The notes beneath the pieces are model-generated. The model did no database searches. It had not been told where the DNA came from and saw only the letters and a list, made by a program, of their open reading frames with translations. Shown one piece after another: positions 8,548 through 21,067 of a stretch of DNA of 64,000 bases (its first letter is position 1; each line of letters starts with the position of its first letter). The stretch is taken from assembly GCF_010730195.1 (NCBI RefSeq), contig NZ_AP022613.1, positions 4,154,001 to 4,218,000 on the forward strand, read 5' to 3'. This DNA is from Mycobacterium conspicuum (GTDB lineage: Bacteria > Actinomycetota > Actinomycetes > Mycobacteriales > Mycobacteriaceae). Both the position numbers and the translations under genes were made by a program.

Positions 8548-9763
8548 CGCAAACTGGTTCGGGCGCAGCCCTTTTCACCAACGACGCCACCAGCAACAGG
8601 CCGGCCAACTGCAGCGCGCCGACGAACACCACGGTGCCCGGCCAGCCGCCGACGCCGTAGACCAGCCCGCCGAATCCGCCGGCCACCGAGCCGCCCAGGT
8701 AGTAGCTGAACAGGTACAGCGCCGACGCCTCGGCGCGATCCCGACGGGCAACGGCGCCCACCCAGCCGCTGGCCACCGTGTGCACGGCGAAGAATCCGCC
8801 GGTGAATACCCCTGCGCCAAGGACGATCAGGACCAAATTACGCGGAACGGTCGCCAGAAGGCCGAGCACCGCGATCGGCAAGGCGCCACCGAGCACCAGC
8901 GCGCGGCCCTTGCGGTCGGCGAGCCGCCCGGCCACCGTCGAGGTCACCGTGCCCGCCAGGTACAGCAGGAACAACAGGCCCACCACCGACGAGGCCAACG
9001 AGAACGGCTGTGCGCTCAATCGGTACCCCAGGTAGTTGTAGACCGTGACAAATCCGCCCATCAGCACGAAGCCTAAGGCAAAAAGCTTGCACAGCACCGG
9101 GTTTCGCAGATGCGCCCGCAGGCTGTGAACGGTGACCCGGACGCTGGCCATCTTGGGGGTGAAGAACCGTGACCGGGGCGCGAGAACGGCGAAGACGCCC
9201 GTCCCGGCCAGCGTCGTCAGCGAGCACACCAGCAGTCCGACGCGCCAATTGCTGACGTCGAAGATCAGCGACGGGACGATCCGCCCGGCCAGGCCGCCAA
9301 TCGTGGTCCCGGCGACATAGCGTCCCATCGCCGCACCGAGCGACGAGGCATGCACTTCCTCGGCCAGATACGCCATCGCAACCGCGGGTATCCCGGCCAG
9401 CGCGACGCCCTGCAGTGCGCGCCCGACGAGCAGGATTGAAAGCGTGGGGCTGAGCGGCAGCAGCAACCCGATAATGCTCGACAGCACGCCCGACGTCAGC
9501 ATCACCGTGATCCGTCCGTAACGCTCGGACAGGACGCTCGCCGGAATGATGGACAGCGCCAGCATTCCCGTCGTCAACGAGACGGCGAGCGCCGCGGTGG
9601 CGGGAGTGATTCGGTAATACGTCGACAGCGCCGGTAGTAGGGCTTGGGTGCAGTACATCGCGGCGAAACTGGCCAGGCCGGCGCCGTAGAGCGCCACGGT
9701 CACTCGCCGATAGCCCCGGCTGCCGGCGTGATGCGCGGTGGGGGTCGGGGTGAGCGGAGGCAT
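8528..9763 (-). CDS. MFS transporter (YnfM-like)
   Basis: 411 residues with about 12 transmembrane segments. The MFS loop 2-3 signature appears as ASVLSERYGRITVM, and the second-half equivalent as AGRLADRKGRALVLG. Such proteins are usually proton-driven efflux pumps of the inner membrane; the substrate cannot be read from sequence. Start ATG 9763 with GGAGG-like purines weak; the frame continues upstream but into the intergenic region. Divergent from a LysR regulator, the usual arrangement for an inducible exporter controlled by its neighbour. Confidence 0.88.
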   Translation of the reverse strand: MPPLTPTPTAHHAGSRGYRRVTVALYGAGLASFAAMYCTQALLPALSTYYRITPATAALAVSLTTGMLALSIIPASVLSERYGRITVMLTSGVLSSIIGLLLPLSPTLSILLVGRALQGVALAGIPAVAMAYLAEEVHASSLGAAMGRYVAGTTIGGLAGRIVPSLIFDVSNWRVGLLVCSLTTLAGTGVFAVLAPRSRFFTPKMASVRVTVHSLRAHLRNPVLCKLFALGFVLMGGFVTVYNYLGYRLSAQPFSLASSVVGLLFLLYLAGTVTSTVAGRLADRKGRALVLGGALPIAVLGLLATVPRNLVLIVLGAGVFTGGFFAVHTVASGWVGAVARRDRAEASALYLFSYYLGGSVAGGFGGLVYGVGGWPGTVVFVGALQLAGLLLVASLVKRAAPEPVCVSAAVA

Positions 9764-9815
9764 GGTTGTGATGCTCCGCGCACCCGGCTGTGAACGGAAA
9801 TGAATTACTTGATCG

Positions 9816-9829
9816 ATTATCATGCTAAT
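9816..9829. promoter_or_regulatory. Palindrome in MFS/LysR intergenic region (likely LysR site)
   Basis: ATTA-N-CATG-N-TAAT, a 14-bp dyad lying 26 bp before the LysR ATG and 53 bp before the MFS ATG. It is AT-rich in otherwise GC-rich DNA and compatible with the T-N11-A pattern of LysR boxes. Likely the autoregulatory and activation site; no direct evidence. Confidence 0.45.
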
Positions 9830-9854
9830 ACGTAATAAGTAGAGGTGGAGGCGC

Positions 9855-10733
9855 ATGCGCGACGGCGACTACGAGTGGTATGTCACACTCGCCGAGCTGC
9901 AGCACGTCACGGCCGCGGCCGACCAGCTGCACGTGGCGCAGCCAACCCTGACCCGAATGCTGTCCCGGCTGGAACAGCGACTGGGCGTCGCGTTGTTCGA
10001 TCGCCGCGGCAAGCGGCTTTCCCTCAACGCCTACGGACGCATCTTCTACGAACACGCGCGGCGGGCCCAGCTGGAGCTCGATTCAGCGCGGCGCGCGATC
10101 GAAGACCTGAACAACCCCGCCGTCAGCGAAATCCGACTGGGATTTCTGAGTTCCTTTGGGGCGCGGGTGGTGCCGCGCTTGATCGCGGAATTCACGGCGT
10201 CCTCGCCGCGAGTCGCGTTCACGCTGCGGGAGGGCGCCGCCGAATCGATCGGAGACCTGGTGGGGTCCGATGCCGTCGACATCGGCATAGTGTCGCCGCG
10301 GCCAAAGGAGCCAACATTGGCCTGGCGCAGCATGTTCCGTCAGCGTCTGGGAGTGGCCGTCCCCCGCGACCACGGGCTTGCAACCGTCGCGGCGGTGTCG
10401 ATGAACGATCTCAACCGTGAGCGCTTCGTCACCATGCCCCCGGGTTTCGGGATGCGACGGCTGCTCGACGAGCTATGTGCCGCAGCACAATTCCAGCCGC
10501 GGATCGTCCTGGAATCGACAAACCTGAACACCGCAGCGGGCCTTGTCGCCGCGGGGCTCGGCGTCAGCCTGGTGCCAATCGACGGCAGCGACGAGACACC
10601 CGGGATGCGCGTCCTACCCCTTGCCGACGCCGACGCCTATCGCGACGTGGGAATGATCTGGAACTCCGCGCGGCAGCCGTCGCGACCAACCCGAGACTTC
10701 ATCGCGTCGGCGGCGACCATCCAGTACACCTAG
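9855..10733 (+). CDS. LysR-family transcriptional regulator
   Basis: 292 residues. N-terminal winged HTH (about 5-65; TLAELQHVTAAADQLHVAQPTLTRMLSRLEQRLG is the classical LysR helix-turn-helix, split here only for reading) and a C-terminal periplasmic-binding-protein-like effector domain (about 90-290). It is CynR/CysB-like only in architecture; the ligand is unknown. ATG 9855 with purine-rich AGAGGTGGAGG upstream. Divergent from the MFS exporter, which is its most probable target. Confidence 0.92.
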   Translation: MRDGDYEWYVTLAELQHVTAAADQLHVAQPTLTRMLSRLEQRLGVALFDRRGKRLSLNAYGRIFYEHARRAQLELDSARRAIEDLNNPAVSEIRLGFLSSFGARVVPRLIAEFTASSPRVAFTLREGAAESIGDLVGSDAVDIGIVSPRPKEPTLAWRSMFRQRLGVAVPRDHGLATVAAVSMNDLNRERFVTMPPGFGMRRLLDELCAAAQFQPRIVLESTNLNTAAGLVAAGLGVSLVPIDGSDETPGMRVLPLADADAYRDVGMIWNSARQPSRPTRDFIASAATIQYT

Positions 10734-10736
10734 CGC

Positions 10737-11168
10737 TCAGATGCCGTCGTCGGAGAAATCGGCGGTGATCCACCGATCGGGGCGGATGGTGAACAACACA
10801 CTCTCCTGACCCGCAAGGCTCTGGACGAACGCGCGGCCGAGTTCCTCACCGAGGTAACGGATGGCGATCTCTTCCCGCACCTCCACCGGCGTGGGCTTGG
10901 TGGTCTCCACGACCGTGCCCTCGACCACCACGTATTGGTACGGCGGCTCCTCGCGTTGGGCCGTCAGCGTGACGGCACCGGCCTGTTCGATCAGCCTGGC
11001 CTTCCGCGATGACGCGCCCGTGTTGATCAAGATGTTCTGCCCGGGGGCGTAGCCATACCAGACCGGGACGCTGGCCGGCGGCCGGCCGTCCGTGGCGGCC
11101 ACGGACAGCACGCCGACGTGCACTCCTGCGAGGAACTCCTGACGTTCGGACTCGGTGAACGGTTTCAT
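10737..11168 (-). CDS. Pyridoxamine 5'-phosphate oxidase-fold (PPOX) protein
   Basis: 143 residues from ATG 11168, a split beta-barrel flavin/F420-binding family. Typical motifs: FLAGVHVGVLSV, SVPVWYGY, and the SSRKARLIEQAGAVTLT strand that precedes the cofactor pocket. In mycobacteria such proteins bind FMN, F420 or haem; which applies here cannot be decided. Converges on the LysR gene with 3 bp between stops and is divergent from the acetyltransferase. Confidence 0.82.
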   Translation of the reverse strand: MKPFTESERQEFLAGVHVGVLSVAATDGRPPASVPVWYGYAPGQNILINTGASSRKARLIEQAGAVTLTAQREEPPYQYVVVEGTVVETTKPTPVEVREEIAIRYLGEELGRAFVQSLAGQESVLFTIRPDRWITADFSDDGI

Positions 11169-11224
11169 GTGTGGCGGAACACACTTGGCTGCCAAGCTTA
11201 TTCCTCAGGCGCAGACTGAGTCAC

Positions 11225-11767
11225 ATGCCAACAACCATCGGCCACGTGCGTCCCGCGTCCGCACAGGATGCGCCCGCCTGTGTTGCGATCTACCGCCCCT
11301 ACGTCCGCGACACCACGATCAGTTGGGAAACCGAAGTGCCGACGGTCGAAGAGATGGCGGCGCGTATCGGCGCTGCCCGCGCTACCCACGAATGGCTGGT
11401 GCTCGAAAGCGGCGATCAGATCACCGGTTTCGCCTATGCGCACGCGCTGCGACGCCTGCCGTCCTATCAATGGTCGGCCGAAACCGGCATTTATGTCAGC
11501 GCCGAGCACCACCGCACCGGCGTCGGCCGCAAGCTGTACACCCAACTGCTGCGGCGCATTACCGAGCGGGGTTATCGACGAGCCTTCGCCGGAATCACGC
11601 AGCCCAACGAGGCCAGCAACAGCTTTCACCGATCATTCGGATTCCAGGATGCCGGCCTATACCGCCGCGTCGAATGGAAGCACAACAGCTGGCACGACGT
11701 CGCATGGATGCAACTCGATCTGCTCGGCGCCGCCGAGCAGGATGAACCACCCGGCCCGATTGCCTGA
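11225..11767 (+). CDS. GNAT acetyltransferase, phosphinothricin acetyltransferase-like
   Basis: 180 residues. Begins IGHVRPASAQDAPACVAIY and has PYVRDTTISWETE, the phosphinothricin/methionine-sulfone N-acetyltransferase (PAT/MddA) pattern, plus the acetyl-CoA loop RTGVGRKLYTQLL and NEASNSFHRSFGF. Such enzymes acetylate methionine derivatives or glutamate analogues; physiological substrate not known. ATG 11225 fits the family start; the Shine-Dalgarno is weak. The stop codon lies at the foot of a hairpin. Confidence 0.9.
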   Translation: MPTTIGHVRPASAQDAPACVAIYRPYVRDTTISWETEVPTVEEMAARIGAARATHEWLVLESGDQITGFAYAHALRRLPSYQWSAETGIYVSAEHHRTGVGRKLYTQLLRRITERGYRRAFAGITQPNEASNSFHRSFGFQDAGLYRRVEWKHNSWHDVAWMQLDLLGAAEQDEPPGPIA

Positions 11768-11783
11768 GCGCCGAAAGGCGCTC
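11766..11783. terminator. Hairpin after the GNAT gene
   Basis: GAGCGCC-GAAA-GGCGCTC, a perfect 7-bp stem with a stable GNRA-type loop, starting within the GNAT stop codon. No T-run follows, as is common for mycobacterial terminators. It separates the GNAT gene from the convergent small ORF. Confidence 0.5.
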
Positions 11784-11820
11784 TCCTAAACGGTTGTGTC
11801 CGCGCTACCGCGACAGGTCG

Positions 11821-11931
11821 TTACGACCTGCCGCCGCCACCGCCCAGCCGACCGCCGCCGCCACCGAGCCGACCGCCGCCGCCACCAAGGGCGATCTCGG
11901 CTGCGAATTCGCGGGCAAGAAGATCCATCAT
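11821..11931 (-). CDS. 36-residue glycine/arginine-repeat small protein, unrecognised
   Basis: A short ORF that would escape most gene callers. It starts at tandem ATGs (11931/11928) with AGGAG 6 nt upstream, an optimal ribosome site. The first 15 residues (MMDLLAREFAAEIAL) could form an amphipathic helix; the rest is three 7-residue repeats L-G5-R, then Ser and stop. The DNA repeat unit is 21 bp (11827-11889) with different synonymous codons in each copy (GGT/GGC, CGG/AGG, CTT/CTC/CTG), which argues for selection on the protein rather than slippage alone. The stop codon is the loop of a hairpin (CAGGTCG-TTA-CGACCTG, 11814-11830). Function unknown; leader-plus-repetitive-core resembles a precursor peptide, or it may be a small binding protein. 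Convergent with GNAT, divergent from alkA. Confidence 0.6.
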   Translation of the reverse strand: MMDLLAREFAAEIALGGGGGRLGGGGGRLGGGGGRS

Positions 11932-11950
11932 GAGGCGCTCCTAGCGAGAC

Positions 11951-11991
11951 GGTCACCTGTCCCTCCCGGCGAGGCGACACACTGGGTGACC
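11951..11991 (-). promoter_or_regulatory. Leader inverted repeat upstream of the glycine-repeat ORF
   Basis: GGTCACC - 27 nt - GGTGACC, perfect 7-bp arms, in the presumed 5' leader of the small ORF. A TAGGCT -10-like element lies just upstream on the minus strand (12002-11997). The predicted leader is about 60 nt, and the repeat ends 20 nt before the start codon, so it could fold near the ribosome site or be an operator. Confidence 0.35.
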
Positions 11992-12181
11992 GGGCCAGCC
12001 TACCCTCGGGAAGCCTCCGCCTGAAGGGAGTGCTGCCCAGCCGGGATTGCGAAATCCCAAGAGCGACAAGTGTTCCGCCGCGCGTCGCGCACTTTTAATC
12101 TGCGTGCTCCAAACAATTCATCCGTTGGGCGCCGGCGCCAGGCGAAGGGCCCCAGACTGCGATGTCGCTTTTCCGCCAGTT

Positions 12182-12204
12182 TTGTCGGTGGGTAGGTGTA
12201 ACTG
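12182..12204 (+). promoter_or_regulatory. PafBC-type (RecA-independent) DNA damage promoter of alkA
   Basis: TTGTCGGTG at 12182-12190, exactly 8 nt, then TAACTG at 12199-12204. This fits the published mycobacterial RecA-NDp consensus tTGTCRgtg-N8-TAnnnT except for the last base. The -10 ends 7 nt before the alkA ATG, so the message is probably leaderless. Known regulator of this promoter class is PafBC. Confidence 0.7.
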
Positions 12205-12211
12205 TGGAAGC

Positions 12212-13699
12212 ATGCACGAGGATTTCGACCACTGCTACCGCGCGGTCCAGTCCAAGGACGCCCGGTTTGACGGCTGGTTCGTCACCGCGGTGCTGACCAC
12301 GCGAATCTACTGTCGGCCCAGCTGCCCGGTGCGGCCGCCCTTCGCACGTAACGTCCGGTTCTACCCGACGGCGGCCGCAGCGCAGCGGGCGGGATTCCGC
12401 GCGTGCAAACGCTGCCGTCCCGATGCATCTCCGGGTTCCCCGGAGTGGAACGTACGCGGCGACGTCGTCGCGCGCGCCATGCGGCTCATCGCCGACGGCA
12501 CGGTGGACCGTGACGGCGTCGGCGGCCTGGCGCGCCAACTTGGCTACACCACCCGGCAGTTGGAGCGGCTCCTGCAGGCCGAGGTGGGCGCGGGGCCGCT
12601 GGCGCTGGCCCGCGCGCAACGGGCGCAGGCCGCACGGGTGCTGATCGAAACCACGCAACTACCGTTCGGCGACGTCGCGTTCGCGGCGGGGTTTTCCAGC
12701 ATCCGCCAGTTCAACGACACCGTTCGGCTGGTGTTCGAAAGCACCCCGACGACGCTGCGCAAGCACGCAGCCGCCCGATTCGGACCCGGCGTGGGCACGC
12801 CCGGAACGGTGACGCTCCGATTGCCGGTCCGGGCACCGTTCGCATTCGAAGGCGTTTTCGGTCATCTGGCCGCCGGCGCGGTGCCGGGTTGCGAAGAGGT
12901 CCGCGACGGCGCGTACCGACGCAGCCTGCGGCTTCCCTCCGGGAGCGGGGTGGTCTCCCTGACGCCGGCGGACGATCACGTCCGTTGTGTCCTCACCCTC
13001 GAGGACTTCCGGGATCTCACCACCGCGATCGCTCGCTGCCGGCGGCTGCTGGACCTCGATGCCGACCCCGAGGCGGTGGTCGAGGCGCTCGGCCGCGATC
13101 CCGACCTGGCCCCGGTGATTGCCAAGGCGCCCGGACAGCGCATTCCGCGCACCGTCGACGAGGCCGAACTGGCCATCCGTGCGGTGTTGGGCCAACAAGT
13201 GTCGATGAAGGCCGCGCGCACGCATACCGCCAGGTTGGTCAGCGCGTACGGGCCGCCCGTCCGAGACCCCGAGGGTGCGTTGACGCACGCGTTCCCGTCG
13301 GTCGAACAGCTCGCCGAGATCGATCCGGTCCATCTGGCGGTCCCCAAAGCACGACAGCGAACGGTCACCGCCCTGATCGCCGGCCTCGCCGACGGGAGCA
13401 TCGCCATTGACGCCGGGTGCGACTGGAATAGCGCCCGCCGGCAGCTGCTGGCCCTGCCCGGCGTGGGCCCATGGACCGCGGAGGTGATCGCCATGCGCGG
13501 CCTAGGCGACCCGGACGCGTTCCCGGCCAGCGACCTCGGCCTTCGGTTGGCCGCCGAGCAGCTGGGCCTGCCCGGCGAGCAAAAGGCGCTGACCGAACGC
13601 AGCACCGCGTGGCGCCCCTGGCGCTCGTACGCCGTCCAACATCTATGGACCACCCTGGTCCATCCGGTAAACCAGTGGCCACCCCAGGAGGTTGCATGA
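12212..13699 (+). CDS. alkA: Bifunctional Ada/AlkA DNA alkylation repair protein
   Basis: 495 residues. N-terminal Ada domain with the four zinc cysteines in YCRPSCP and FRACKRCRPD (methyl acceptor included), AraC-type HTH (about 85-180), then AlkA 3-methyladenine DNA glycosylase (about 195-490) with the HhH loop LLALPGVGPWTAEVIAMRG and its catalytic Asp in DPDAFPASDLG. It senses methyl-phosphotriesters, activates transcription and excises alkylated bases. The same fusion is Rv1317c. ATG 12212 (MHEDFDHCYRA) matches the Mtb start and the promoter; the frame extends upstream without similarity. Overlaps ogt by 4 bp (ATGA). Confidence 0.96.
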   Translation: MHEDFDHCYRAVQSKDARFDGWFVTAVLTTRIYCRPSCPVRPPFARNVRFYPTAAAAQRAGFRACKRCRPDASPGSPEWNVRGDVVARAMRLIADGTVDRDGVGGLARQLGYTTRQLERLLQAEVGAGPLALARAQRAQAARVLIETTQLPFGDVAFAAGFSSIRQFNDTVRLVFESTPTTLRKHAAARFGPGVGTPGTVTLRLPVRAPFAFEGVFGHLAAGAVPGCEEVRDGAYRRSLRLPSGSGVVSLTPADDHVRCVLTLEDFRDLTTAIARCRRLLDLDADPEAVVEALGRDPDLAPVIAKAPGQRIPRTVDEAELAIRAVLGQQVSMKAARTHTARLVSAYGPPVRDPEGALTHAFPSVEQLAEIDPVHLAVPKARQRTVTALIAGLADGSIAIDAGCDWNSARRQLLALPGVGPWTAEVIAMRGLGDPDAFPASDLGLRLAAEQLGLPGEQKALTERSTAWRPWRSYAVQHLWTTLVHPVNQWPPQEVA

Positions 13700-14193
13700 T
13701 CCACTACCGCACCATCGACAGCCCGATCGGACCCTTAACACTGGCGGGCCGCGGCTCGGTTCTGACCAACCTGCGGATGGTCGACCAAACCTACGAGCCC
13801 AGCCGCGCCGACTGGTCGTCCGACCCCGGGGCATTCCCCGACGCCGTCGACCAACTCGGCGCGTATTTCGCCGGCGAGCTCACCGACTTCGATCTCCAGC
13901 TCGATCTGCGGGGCACCGAGTTTCAGCAGCGCGTCTGGAAGGCGCTGCTGACGATCCCGTACGGGGAGACCCGCTCCTACGGCGAGATCGCCGAGCAGAT
14001 CGGTGCGGCCGGCTCCGCGCGTGCTGTCGGGCTGGCCAACGGCCACAACCCGATCGCCATCGTCGTTCCGTGTCATCGCGTCATCGGCGCCAGCGGACGC
14101 CTGACGGGATACGGCGGTGGTCTGGAACGCAAACAAACCCTGCTCGAATTGGAGAGACGGCGCGCGGCGACGAGTTTGACGCTCTTCGACTGA
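13696..14193 (+). CDS. ogt: Methylated-DNA-protein cysteine methyltransferase Ogt
   Basis: 165 residues, the usual length. Transfers alkyl groups from O6-alkylguanine to its own active-site C126 in IVVPCHRV. The helix-turn-helix RAVGLANGHNP contains the arginine finger and the asparagine hinge is NPIAIVVPC. ATG 13696 has AGGAGG at the ideal distance and overlaps the alkA stop (ATGA), so it is co-translated with alkA as one adaptive-response operon. Confidence 0.96.
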   Translation: MIHYRTIDSPIGPLTLAGRGSVLTNLRMVDQTYEPSRADWSSDPGAFPDAVDQLGAYFAGELTDFDLQLDLRGTEFQQRVWKALLTIPYGETRSYGEIAEQIGAAGSARAVGLANGHNPIAIVVPCHRVIGASGRLTGYGGGLERKQTLLELERRRAATSLTLFD

Positions 14194-14299
14194 GATCTGG
14201 GCGCGAGCGTGCGCAGAATGCCGGCGTGACCAGCGAGTCGCCGCGCAAACACGCACGCTCGCCGGGGGGTGGGGTGGGAGTCACGGGTGCCCGGAATGC

Positions 14300-14331
14300 A
14301 AAAACACCCCCGGAGAACCGGGGGTGTTTTT
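14300..14331. terminator. Bidirectional intrinsic terminator of rrn operon and ogt
   Basis: Perfect 14-bp stem AAAAACACCCCCGG - AGAA - CCGGGGGTGTTTTT. It has a T-run on both strands, so it ends the rRNA transcript (minus strand) directly after 5S and probably also the alkA-ogt transcript. Confidence 0.93.
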
Positions 14332-14334
14332 GTA

Positions 14335-14450
14335 TGTTCGGCGGTGTCCTACTCTTCCACCCGAATTGGGCAGTACCATCGGCGCTGACAGGCTTAGCTT
14401 CCGGGTTCGGGATGGGACCGGGCGTTTCCCTGTCGCTGTGACCGCCGTAA
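14335..14450 (-). rRNA. rrf: 5S ribosomal RNA
   Basis: On the minus strand it starts TTACGGCGGTCACAGC and ends in the complementary CACCGCCGAACA, with the conserved CCGAACCCGGAAGCTAAG loop. About 116 nt; ends are good to a few bases. Last gene of the rrn operon, directly before its terminator. Confidence 0.95.
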
Positions 14451-14514
14451 CTCTATTTAATTTCTCATTCAAGAGTACTGGTGGGGGGTGTGGCATTTCA
14501 CGCCTTGCGGCGAG

Positions 14515-19451
<4,937 letters not shown>

Positions 19452-19612
19452 ACTCCTCGCGAACGAGGTGAATTTCGAATCAGAGAAAATCTGACCTAAC
19501 AAAAGGACACCAATAACTGGCATCCATAGAAACCACCACACCCACACACGGGGAGTGCTAGGTGTGGTCAAAAAACAACAACAAAATAAATGAAACCACC
19601 AAACACACTATT

Positions 19613-19656
19613 GAGTTCTCAAACAACACACTTGCTTGTTTTCGCCCGATTCCGGG
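19613..19656 (-). promoter_or_regulatory. rrn leader antitermination boxes
   Basis: Minus strand: a small hairpin (GCCCG-GAAT-CGGGC, 19643-19656) resembling boxB, followed by GTTGTTTGAGAACTC (19613-19627), the mycobacterial boxA-like sequence. Placement between promoter and 16S is as in M. tuberculosis rrn leaders, where NusB/NusE act. Confidence 0.7.
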
Positions 19657-19666
19657 CAACCCTGCC

Positions 19667-19696
19667 AGCTTAATACAGCTCTGGTAGGGGCGTCAA
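19667..19696 (-). promoter_or_regulatory. rrn P1-type promoter
   Basis: Minus strand -35 TTGACG (19691-19696), 18-bp spacer, -10 TAAGCT (19667-19672), then GGCAGGGTTGCCC. This closely parallels the M. tuberculosis rrnA P1 promoter (TTGACT-18-TAGACT). Transcription should start near 19660, about 210 nt before 16S. Only one convincing promoter is seen, though murA read-through is possible. Confidence 0.8.
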
Positions 19697-19745
19697 GGCC
19701 CGGTTTCGGCCATCCTGTGCGGTGACCGCTTCAGTCGGGCAGCGC

Positions 19746-20999
19746 TTACTGTACACGTTCGATCTCCGCTCCCAAAAACGCCAGGTTCTCGACGAATAAC
19801 GGGTAGCCGCGGTCGATGTGGAAGACGTCGTGGACCTCGGTGTCACCGTCGGCGACCAGGCCGGCGAGCACCAGTCCGGCGCCGGCCCGGATGTCCGAAC
19901 ACCAGACCGGCGCGCTGGAGAGTTGGGGCAGGCCCCGCACGACGGCGTGGTGCCCGTCGGTGCGGGCGTCCGCACCGAGCCGGATCATCTCCTCGACGAA
20001 CCGGAACCGCGCCTCGAAGACGTTCTCCGTGATCATCGATGTGCCGTCGGCGATCGCCGCCAGCGCGATCGCCATCGGCTGCAGATCGGTGGGAAACCCG
20101 GGAAACGGCAGCGTCGCGACATTGACCGCCTTCGGGCGCTCGTACTGGGTTACCCGGAAACTGCTGTCGGTCTGGGTGACGGTGGCACCCGCGTCGTGCA
20201 GTTTGTGCAGCACCACCTGAAGGTGCGCCGGATCGACGCCGGTGACGGTGATGTCGCCACGGGTCATCGCCGCGGCGATGCCCCAAGTGGCGGCGACGAT
20301 GCGGTCTCCGATCACCCGGTGCTCGGTGGGGTGCAGCCGCGGAACGCCGGTGATCGTCATCGTGGGTGAGCCCGCGCCTTCGACCTGCGCGCCCATTTGG
20401 TTCAGCATGGTGCACAGATCGACGACGTCGGGTTCGCGTGCCGCGTTGTGTATTGTGGTGACACCCTCGGCCACCACGGCGGCCATCAGGATGTTCTCGG
20501 TGGCTCCCACCGACGGGAATTCCAACTGAATCTCCGCCCCGCGCAACGTATCTGCGGTAGCCACCACGCACCCGTGCTCGATGTTGCATTGCGCACCGAG
20601 CTGCCGCAAACCCGCCTGGTGCATGTCCAGCGGACGCGATCCGATCGCGTCGCCGCCGGGCAGCGCGACCTTGGCCCGCTTGCAGCGCCCGACCAGCGGT
20701 CCGAGCACGCAGACCGAGGCCCGGAACTGCCGGACCGCGGCGAAATCCGCGTCGTACTTGGGTTCGTCGGGTGAGGTGATGCGGGCGACGTCACCGTCGA
20801 GCTCGACGGTGGCCCCCAGGCCGCGGAGCACCTCCGCCATCAGCGGCACATCGAGGATGTCGGGGCAGTTGGTGATGGTGCTGGTGCCTTCGGCCAGCAG
20901 CGTGGCGGCCATCAGCTTGAGCACGCTGTTCTTGGCGCCCCCCACAGCGACTTCGCCCGCTAACCGGTTGCCGCCGGTCACCACGAATCGCTCGGCCAC
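19746..20999 (-). CDS. murA: UDP-N-acetylglucosamine 1-carboxyvinyltransferase MurA
   Basis: 417 residues. First committed step of peptidoglycan synthesis: transfers enolpyruvate from PEP to UDP-GlcNAc. GGAKNSVLKLMAA and the C-terminal RAGAGLVLAGL are typical. The active-site loop reads GGDAIGSRP, so D117 replaces the cysteine that fosfomycin alkylates; mycobacteria are intrinsically resistant for this reason. GTG start at 20999, apparently leaderless. Upstream of and parallel to the rrn operon, the standard mycobacterial arrangement. Confidence 0.97.
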   Translation of the reverse strand: MAERFVVTGGNRLAGEVAVGGAKNSVLKLMAATLLAEGTSTITNCPDILDVPLMAEVLRGLGATVELDGDVARITSPDEPKYDADFAAVRQFRASVCVLGPLVGRCKRAKVALPGGDAIGSRPLDMHQAGLRQLGAQCNIEHGCVVATADTLRGAEIQLEFPSVGATENILMAAVVAEGVTTIHNAAREPDVVDLCTMLNQMGAQVEGAGSPTMTITGVPRLHPTEHRVIGDRIVAATWGIAAAMTRGDITVTGVDPAHLQVVLHKLHDAGATVTQTDSSFRVTQYERPKAVNVATLPFPGFPTDLQPMAIALAAIADGTSMITENVFEARFRFVEEMIRLGADARTDGHHAVVRGLPQLSSAPVWCSDIRAGAGLVLAGLVADGDTEVHDVFHIDRGYPLFVENLAFLGAEIERVQ

Positions 21000-21006
21000 C
21001 CGGGTC

Positions 21007-21035
21007 AGTCTAGTGAAGCGGTATCGGCTTGTCAG
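21007..21035 (-). promoter_or_regulatory. murA promoter
   Basis: Minus strand -35 CTGACA (21030-21035), 17-bp spacer, -10 TAGACT (21007-21012). The -10 ends 7 nt before the GTG start, so transcription probably begins at the start codon. It overlaps the opposite promoter of the adenosyltransferase gene (TACCGT at 21055-21060, also about 7 nt before its ATG). Confidence 0.7.
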
Positions 21036-21067
21036 GGAGGCAAGTCCTGCCGAGTACCGTTTCGCTC

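Noticed and set aside
11827..11889. 21-bp repeats as a simple minisatellite only
   Set aside because: Synonymous differences between copies and a strong ribosome site favour a coding repeat.
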